Shown in pieces: positions 1 through 7,500 of a DNA stretch of 10,447 nucleotides. Source of the DNA: Patescibacteria group bacterium (GTDB lineage Bacteria; Patescibacteriota; Gracilibacteria; UBA1369; JAHJTR01); contig JAHJTR010000093.1 in assembly GCA_018829865.1 (NCBI GenBank), forward strand, positions 1 through 10,447. The letters are read 5' to 3'. The position numbers and the translations under genes were made by a program. Each line of letters starts with the position of its first letter. Within the stretch, counting starts at the first letter, position 1. The notes below the pieces were generated by a model. It had not been told where the DNA came from and did not search any database. It worked only from the letters and a program-made list of their open reading frames with translations.

Positions 1-1293
1 CTTGTGCCAAAAGTTAATCCGCATGAGTACGAGGCGATTATCGAGTATTGTATTGAATACGGTAAAATGGGTGGAGAAGAAAAGATTTATTATTTATTAC
101 AGGGCTTGGATTGTGGATTATTGGAGTATCCTGATCGAATGATGCATTTTGACTCCAAGAAATTAAACGAATATCCGATTTTGGAAATTCTCGCAAGCGC
201 AACAGGAGGAGGAAAAACAAGACCAAGTAGGGAAGACCTGCGTAATTGGGCAAAAATTGATGGTGACAAAAATGCTCCGGGTGACGATTTTAATCAGTGG
301 TTTTGGACTTACGCTTCTCATGCGCCAAGAGTATTGCAAAGAGCTGACAAAACTCTTTCGCAAGGTACGAACCGAATGGATCATGATGATGTTACGGCTA
401 CTATTGCCTTTGTTGAGTCCTCAACAATTAAACAAATGCTAAAACTTAGTTACGGTGGTGAATACGGTTTGCCCGCAACAGGATTTGGAAATATGTCTGT
501 TGCTTATCTGCAATACATAGATAACTGGGCAAAAAACGCAGAATATATTGATAATTCGGTTGAGCATCTTAAGAGATTTGTTAACGCATTTACCTCTTAT
601 TACAGTGTTACAAGAGGTCGTATGTGGAAGAAAAAAGATTATTTCAGATTTACCGAAACATCCCTTAATGATCCAAATGGGCCTCGTGCGGTTGGCATAT
701 ACAAGACTCATGGAAAAGCCAGAGGTGTGAAAACAACCAAGCAATTCATGGATAAAACAAAAGATTTAATGTCTGTTTTGGATCAAGAGCTCTTCAGTAG
801 ACTATTCGACGAAAAAATATCGGCATCAACAGACGAAGGCAAAAAATATGTTAGAGAAACCGTCGCTTGGATAAAACAAAGATATGGAGATCCAAATATA
901 TTCGGAGTTGAAGATCCAAAAACTTATGATGAACTAATTGATGTTGGTTTGCCAAAAATTGTTGAGGTACTTATGAGTGGAGACGAAGGCAAAGCGCGAA
1001 TTAAAAATTTGATAAAACAAGTTAAAACTGATATTGGCTCAACAGTAGGAGAAGATGGCTTAACAAATTTTGGCAGTATTATAGATTCATCACATTATCA
1101 TCAGGATAATTTTGCTGAAATTAGAGATAATAACATTAAAAACTTGCCAGTTGAGAATTACAATACTTCTGGTCCAAATCAAACACCAGGTAAAGCAAGC
1201 AATAATACGATAGATTTCGCAGCAGCTAGCAGAAAAAGAAAGAATAAGAGAGATCAAAACAGCGGCGATATCGGGCTATCAAAAGCCGCGTAA
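1..1293 (+). CDS. Hypothetical protein, probably 5'-partial (C-terminal 429 or more residues)
   Basis: The frame ends at TAA 1291-1293 and is still open at base 1 (CTT, then GTG at 4). The protein therefore either starts at GTG 4 or, more likely, continues to the left. Only three bases lie upstream, so no ribosome binding site can be judged. Residue numbers count from GTG 4. The visible part is mostly helical, charged and soluble, with no signal peptide or membrane segment, so it is probably cytoplasmic. The N-terminal part (about 10-65) contains EKIYYLLQGLDCGLL and a following DRMMHFDSKKLNEYP stretch. The middle (about 170-240) is rich in Tyr, Trp and Arg. The last 30 residues form a low-complexity tail with a basic patch (SRKRKNKRD). 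An ATGGGKT string at 66-72 resembles a nucleotide-binding loop, but I see no Walker B or other helicase motif, so I give it no weight. I do not recognise the family. Normal codon flow over 429 codons supports a real gene. It appears transcriptionally separate from the next gene. Confidence 0.85.
   Translation, partial: LVPKVNPHEYEAIIEYCIEYGKMGGEEKIYYLLQGLDCGLLEYPDRMMHFDSKKLNEYPILEILASATGGGKTRPSREDLRNWAKIDGDKNAPGDDFNQWFWTYASHAPRVLQRADKTLSQGTNRMDHDDVTATIAFVESSTIKQMLKLSYGGEYGLPATGFGNMSVAYLQYIDNWAKNAEYIDNSVEHLKRFVNAFTSYYSVTRGRMWKKKDYFRFTETSLNDPNGPRAVGIYKTHGKARGVKTTKQFMDKTKDLMSVLDQELFSRLFDEKISASTDEGKKYVRETVAWIKQRYGDPNIFGVEDPKTYDELIDVGLPKIVEVLMSGDEGKARIKNLIKQVKTDIGSTVGEDGLTNFGSIIDSSHYHQDNFAEIRDNNIKNLPVENYNTSGPNQTPGKASNNTIDFAAASRKRKNKRDQNSGDIGLSKAA
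1262..1289 (+). other. Imperfect inverted repeat at the 3' end of gene 1
   Basis: GCGGC (1262-1266) can pair with GCCGC (1285-1289), and GATA (1267-1270) with TATC (1277-1280). This gives a nine-pair stem with a six-base loop and a four-A bulge, just before the TAA stop. It has no T tract of its own. It may be chance coding sequence, or it may add to transcript 3'-end protection together with the terminator downstream. Confidence 0.3.
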
Positions 1294-1313
1294 TGTTAGC
1301 GAGCTGACAACCA

Positions 1314-1366
1314 CCATTTTTTAGGCTCTAATAGCCTTTTTTGCATTGCCGCAAAATGGCTTTTTC
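1314..1366 (+). terminator. Nested Rho-independent terminator after gene 1
   Basis: The inner hairpin is AGGCT (1323-1327), loop CTAAT, AGCCT (1333-1337), with a run of six T at 1337-1342. An outer stem is possible: CCATTTT (1314-1320) is the exact reverse complement of AAAATGG (1353-1359), and it is followed by C and five T (1360-1365). The structure lies 20 to 70 bases after the gene 1 stop, where a terminator is expected. The inner stem is short (5 bp), so efficiency is uncertain. The two stem-plus-T-tract units could act in tandem. Confidence 0.65.
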
Positions 1367-1374
1367 AATATAAT
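1346..1374 (+). promoter_or_regulatory. Sigma-70-type promoter of the giant gene
   Basis: TTGCCG (1346-1351) matches the -35 consensus at four of six positions. A 17-base spacer leads to a perfect -10 box, TATAAT (1369-1374). Transcription would start near 1380-1382, giving a leader of about 50 bases before ATG 1431. The -35 box lies inside the outer loop and arm of the terminator of the preceding gene, so the two signals overlap. I see no operator-like palindrome, which suggests simple constitutive expression, but that is inference. Confidence 0.65.
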
Positions 1375-1430
1375 ATCTTTGGCTTATTACAGCTAAAATT
1401 TCGCCAAAAACAAACAACAAAAAACACCAA
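1375..1430 (+). promoter_or_regulatory. A-rich 5' leader without Shine-Dalgarno
   Basis: The 30 bases before ATG 1431 are almost entirely A and C, and no GGAG or AGGA-type core occurs within 20 bases of the start. The start is still well fixed. The same frame has TAA at 1371-1373, and between that stop and 1431 there is no other in-frame ATG, GTG or TTG. ATG 1431 also opens directly into a signal peptide. Initiation probably relies on an unstructured A-rich leader rather than anti-SD pairing. Confidence 0.5.
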
Positions 1431-1529
1431 ATGTATACTTTGGAAAAGTATAGAAAATTTATATCATATTTTCTGATTGCAATTCTCCTCTCATTGCAAC
1501 TTTTTCAAACGTCACCGGCACTTGGCGCC
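1431..1529 (+). other. Sec signal peptide of the giant protein
   Basis: Residues 1-9 contain Lys6, Arg8 and Lys9. They are followed by an uninterrupted hydrophobic stretch (about 10-25, FISYFLIAILLSLQLF) and then a polar cleavage region, TSPALGAK. Cleavage fits after Ala30 (Ser at -3, Ala at -1) or Ala33. No lipobox cysteine is present, so this is a standard signal peptidase I type rather than a lipoprotein. It shows that the protein is exported. Confidence 0.85.
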
Positions 1530-4500
1530 AAGCCGATAACCCGCTATTCATTGGTTACTTTATTGGTTGATGAGAACCTATGGACTAACTCAAATAAATA
1601 CCCGGGTTTAAGTAATGAGAGCTCAAAAGTGTCTCCGTCCACCATGAAGTATCGAATTTTAAGATACGCAGAGGACATTCAAAGCAACCTGCCATATACA
1701 AAAACCTTAATTGTTTTAACTTCGCCTTCCGAAAGCACCTCAAATATCGCCGCAACATTGGAAAAATTTTATCGCGAGGGTGATGGCACAAAAGATGAAA
1801 TAAATTCTCTGTCGGGTGTTGTGCTGATTGGCGACATTCCGATTCCCGTCGTGAAAAAAAATGAAAATCGCTTCCCGAGCCTGTACCCCTACACCGATTT
1901 TGACGACAAATTATATATTTTTGATGAAACCGATTTTATTTTGAATGAGGAGACTCAAAATCCTCAGGTCGAAATTTGGCATGGCGTGATTAATCCTCCT
2001 CAAAAAAATGAAGAGGGCAATAAAATGCTGGCCGAGTATTTTGACAAGAATCATTTGTTTAGGATAGGAGATACCAAATACGGTCAATTCGACCAAAAAC
2101 TTTTTTACGGTGATTTAACAAGAGAGGTAAAAAGTTTGAATAGCTCAACATTTTTGAGTTATCAGAATTTACAAAAATATGCGGAAGATAAAACCTACAT
2201 GCGCTACACCAAAGAATTGGCGCTAAAAATTTATCAGGAGACCAATAAAAAAGTTTTTGATTTCGGCGACGATCAAGATAATGACGGTGATAAAAAGATC
2301 AATGAAGATCCGGATAACGGCGTTGATGATGATGGAGATGGAGAAGAGGGAAGCCCTTTGCACGGTTTAATCGACGGGCTGGACAATGATGGCGATGGAG
2401 ATTTTGATGAAGAAGACGAAGGGTTTTATGGTCTCTGCGCCGGAAAGTTCCAAAATTGCGCAATCGGCGGAAAGAGAGAAGTAACCCAAAAATTCGGTAG
2501 TCCATACTACGCCGTTCAAAAAAACTCAAAATATAAAGTTGCAGACAGCCAAGATAATAACGGTGACGGAGTAACTGACGAGGGGATTGACGAAGATGAC
2601 GGCGATCCATATTTAAATATTGATAACGATTTGGACGGAAAAATTGATGAGGACACCGACCGCGACAATGATAAAGACAAAGATGGCAAATCCAGCGAAG
2701 ACCCCCCCGGTGACAAAAACGGCGATGGTTGCCCGGGCGTTTGTTTGGTGGATGAAGACCTAGATCAACAAGACTCCGATGGTGACGGATTCCCGAACGG
2801 TGATGAAAAAGAATCAGGTACAGACTCACTTGATCCGGATGATTATCCTAACCTTTCCCATATTTTTATTTTCAAAATACCGCGATTTATACCTGACGCT
2901 AATCGTGACAATCCAAATTATGCAACTCCTAAAAGAAAAAACTGGGTCGACGAATGGCCTAGCAAAAGTGATTCAAACTGCTACGACGCGAGCGGAAAAT
3001 TCCACCCCGAATGGGATGATGACGAAGACGGACGCTGCGATGAAGATGGCACAAGTGACGATGACAACGATGGCGACGGCAGAGTGGATGAAGATAAAGC
3101 AATTATTCAAAACGAAATCGTCGCCGATAATTTCAAAGATTTACCGGACATAGACGCCCGCAGTATTATTGAAAATTATTTTTCCGAGTTCCCTGAATTG
3201 CTGCAAAAATATTTGGCTCAAATTAATAAATATTCCGAGTACTCCGGCCGCTGGGAAAGAGACAGCGCCAATGTTGACGATTTTTCTTCAATCATCGGAA
3301 AAAGAGACAGCGCCAACCGAACTTACTTTTTACTGCTAAGCACTGCACTCGAAAAAACAATCGACGAAATTATCGTGGGAATTCAAAGCAATCAACCAAT
3401 TGTAACTCAAGCCAGAATTGCCCAAGCTAACGTCACAATTACCGAAAAAAATAAAAACGTCACTTTAAAATCCAACCCGAATATCGAATTTACATCAGGA
3501 TTTACCGATTTCTTTTCGGGCAATGTTGATTTTATTAACGGCATCCGTTACGAAACAATAAAAGACCCACTGGAGTGTTCATTGTTTAGAGGAACTTCCG
3601 AAAAAACCGCAGCCGGATCCAAGTTGGTACTCTTCAATAAAATTTATAATCCTATCACGCCAAAAGATAAAGACGGCAAAACCATCGAAGAAAATAAAGA
3701 TGACTACGGCTACTGTATTGGCAAATATTATGAAGCGCCAAGTGTCTGCGTGCCCGAGAAAGCGAAAAAACCCGTGCTTGATTTTGGCGGCTCTTTAAAA
3801 ATGGATGATTGGTATGAGAGCGCAACGGATTATCGAGCGTGTTTCGATTTAAAAGAAAAAAAACATTTTGAAGAAATTTTAAAAGATAAAGACGGTAATA
3901 TAAGTATCGCCGGACGCACAGTTAAATACATCGGTCGCTACCAAAAAATCGTCGAAAATAATCTGAACAAAAAGAAGGAATTAATGGAATGTAAAAATAA
4001 TGAATCTGATCCCTCCAAGTGTAAAATTCAAGTGCCCGCTCTGCCGAAAGAAGAAAATCGACCTTTATTTCGGGATAGATATAAACCGCTAAATGAAATT
4101 GTTGTATTCAATGATACAAAACGCAAAATCAAAATTACTCTCGCTGACGTTGCCAAGGCGCTTAAAATCAATGCCGATGATTTTCTGACATTTAATGAAC
4201 AAATTTTTAATACGGGTGATCCAAAACTATTCAAAAAAACGCTTACTGTTAATAATCCACTTGGCGCAAATAATCAGGTCAAAAGTATTCAAATCACAAT
4301 TGATAGAATTAGATACGCAGGAAATATTAACAGTCCCGTGATCGTGCCAACTTTGGTAAAACATAAGGCTCCTTTTAGTTTTGAAGGAATAGATAATCTT
4401 ACGGAGCTTAGTGTCGACAATGCGATAAGCGAGCAGATTAAGCAACACACGGCAAAAGATCTGCCGATTGATAATCCGAGGTATTTAACGTTTAAGGATA

Positions 4501-7500
4501 AAAATGGCAAATTCCAAAAGATCAATTATCCAAATATTTTTAAAACCGTTTCAGATGCCGAAGCGAAATTAATGATTGAGACAACAGCAACTAAAATCGC
4601 ATCGCTGCCGGGAGCTCCTACCGATACAAAAAATAAAATCACTAAAATTCTCGAAGAGTTTTCAAAAAAAGATCAATTGAGTGAAAATATAAATTGGAAG
4701 AACGCCAACATTGATCAAAAGCATCAACTGATTTTTACAAACTATCTTACGGCCAAACCAAATTCACTTTATGCCCCTCAAGCTGGCTACGAAGCCGCTT
4801 ACCTGGTCATGAAAGGGCAGGATGGCAATCTGGAATACGCAATTAATCCCGCCATCCCCGAGGTTGATGAAGATCCGACAATAAAATTCCCCAAGCAGCC
4901 TGAGCCAAAAGATCAGGATGATCCGACCAATCAACTGGCCGAGGTGAAGCCGATAATGATTTTTGATTGGTTTGCGCATATTGTCGAGTGGCTAAAAACC
5001 GTGAATCTGCAGCCACGAGTAACTATGATGTGCCAATATGATGGAGATAAATTAATTGATAGTGATCCGACGGTTGGGGTAAGTTCCAATAAAACCGCGG
5101 CTACCGGAAGTAGCGGGACAGTTGAATCATATAGTGCCGGTCAAATTGATAAAAACGATGATGGAATTCCGGACGCAGCGCAAAATACAAAAAATCTCAG
5201 CTTGGAAATTGAAAATAATGTTTTGCTCGCAGACGGTAAAAGTAGTTCAAAAATTTACATCTATGCCAATGATGTCGGCGGAAAGCGCAATTATTCGGAT
5301 GGGTACACGCAAGTTGAGTTGCAGATTATTAAAGGAGGAGAAGCCGCTGAGATTATTTCCAATCCTTTAAAAAATATTGCCGGAGGAAAAGCGGAATTCA
5401 CAATCGGATCCACTCTGAAACCCGGTGAAATAACTGTAAAAGCGGTCTCTAAAAATCTCAAAAACAAGATTGAAACTACTTCAGCAAAATTAATTACTTC
5501 AGACATCCAAATCAAACTCTCAAGCTTCATCCGCCCCGAAATAGCTCCGGAAGACAATATATCTCCTCAAAGAAAGCTAAAGAACATCCTGATACTCGAC
5601 GATAAGGACAAAAAAATTGTTCGAGTAAAAGCTTATAGCGGAGAGATAGAAATGCTTGATAATAATCACACTTTGCAGCTTTCTCCTTCAAAAAATAGCG
5701 AACCGGTGAAAGCCCATATAATTGATAAAAAGACTCAATCCAAAATTGCGGTTCTAATGTATGTTCCTTTTGTTAATTCACTTAAAGAGCAAAACGGCAT
5801 CGTTGAATTTACAAGTGACAATAGCTTTTTAGGTACTAATTACAAGTTACTCGCAGGCAGCAGCAATTATGAAATCAAAAAGGGGAGTGATTCGGTCAAG
5901 TTTTACCCTAAAAAATCAAACGCAACTTCGCCCCCCCTCCAAGCCGAAATCACCAAAAACGGCCAGATATTTTTGAGTGATGGCTTAAGTCTAAGCATGA
6001 AAAAATTGGTAAGCACCGCTGATTATCAGTCATTTATAATCGAGGATGGTAGCGACAAAATAGCTGAAGTGTTCATCTCCGCCGATTACGAGAATATCAA
6101 TATTATCACCAACAAAAATGCAGTTTCTGATTATCTTTCTTTTGGCTCAAAAAATAAGCTTTTCAGTAATGCGGGAGTTCATCTGTCAATTTTAGAAGCA
6201 AAAAAAATATCCAAAAACTGGCTAATCTCAAATACCTACGCACAGCAAATAAAAAACGATCAAGACAATGACGGACTAACGGATTTCCAAGAATTCATCA
6301 TCGGTACAAATCCACAGAAAGCGGATACGGATGATGATGGCAGCAATGATTCAACAGAAATCCAAAACAATTATGATCCCAAGAATGCCGATGAAAGATT
6401 GTTTAATGATCTGAATAAAACAGACGAAGCCTTTAATAGTATCATCGATTTATATTTAAAAGGAATCATCCGTGGCTACCAAGACAAGACATTTAAACCG
6501 AATAAATTTATTACTCGCGAAGAGTTTGTTAAAGTCGATTTATCCTCTGCCTGTATTGATTGCTCAAGATTTGAACCGAGCATACAGACAAGTGTTTGGC
6601 AAGAATATTCCAAAACTGCATTCCCCGACAACAACATCACCGAAGGATTAAAATTTTGTATCGCCGAGGGAAAAAACAGAGGAATCATTCAAGGGTATAA
6701 AGGCAAAGAAATCGACGGATTCTTTCTTCCTTCAAAAGAAATAAGCCGCGCCGAAGCCACAAAAGTTATCGTTCTCACCGCCGGATTGCCCGTGCCAAGC
6801 AACTTACTCGATGGCAAGCCATGGCATTATAATTATGTCATCGGTGCCATGCAGGCCGGAATTTATCCTCAAAACCGCTTCAAACAAATTGATGGCAAAA
6901 ATGTTAGTGAGTTCAAAAACTGGTTCAACAATCAAATTCTAAGTGACGGAGATTTTGTCAAATGGCTTAATGCCCCGATTACAAGAGGTGAATTTGCGAT
7001 CATGGTCGCAAATATTTTCAAAATCGATAATTGCTGGATCAAAGATTCAGATAGCGACGGTTTGAACAACCTGGCCGAAACCAGCCAATACGGCACTGAT
7101 CCGAATAATAGAGATACAGACAACGGGGGAGTTGACGACTACACCGAAGTTATTAACAAAATGAATCCGCTAAATGCCCAAGATGATCAAGCATATTTGG
7201 CCAAAGGATCCGCTTCACCCGCCCCCGAACCGACAGTAGTTACAACATCTCCGGCCATTTTGGCTTCTCCAAGCATTTCAGCTACTTCCTCAGCTCTTCC
7301 ATCTCCATTCGCTTCACCAAAAACCTCGCCAAAACCCGCCGACTTCACCAAAGACACAGACGAAGACGGATTAAGCGACGGTGACGAAATTTCACTGGGA
7401 TTGGATCCCAATAATATCGACAGCGATGGCGGAGGAATAATCGATCACGACGAATTAAAAGTCTATAAAACCAACCCCTTAGACCCGATCGACGACAATA

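Noticed and set aside
193..219. Walker A-like string ATGGGKT in gene 1
   Set aside because: It resembles helicase motif I, but no Walker B (DEAD/DExx) or other helicase motif follows in the visible protein, so it is probably chance.
2702..2708. C7 homopolymer (another at 5931-5937) as possible frameshift or phase-variation sites
   Set aside because: The frame is intact through both runs and neither lies near the start or promoter. Seven bases is short for phase variation, and nothing shows slippage.
2299..2829. Antisense ORF of 176 codons, rich in His and Arg
   Set aside because: It is the complement of the Asp-rich array: GAT and GAC read backwards give ATC/GTC or, shifted, His- and Arg-type codons. 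The sense frame has a full domain context, so this is a shadow.
2259..3101. Possible DNA tandem repeat or CRISPR-like array
   Set aside because: The periodicity is in the amino acids only. Units differ in length and codons, and no constant repeat with unique spacers exists.
2779..3153. Forward ORF of 124 codons in another frame
   Set aside because: It overlaps the giant gene in a different frame, is Met/Thr/Lys-rich by composition, and shows no domain or start signal.
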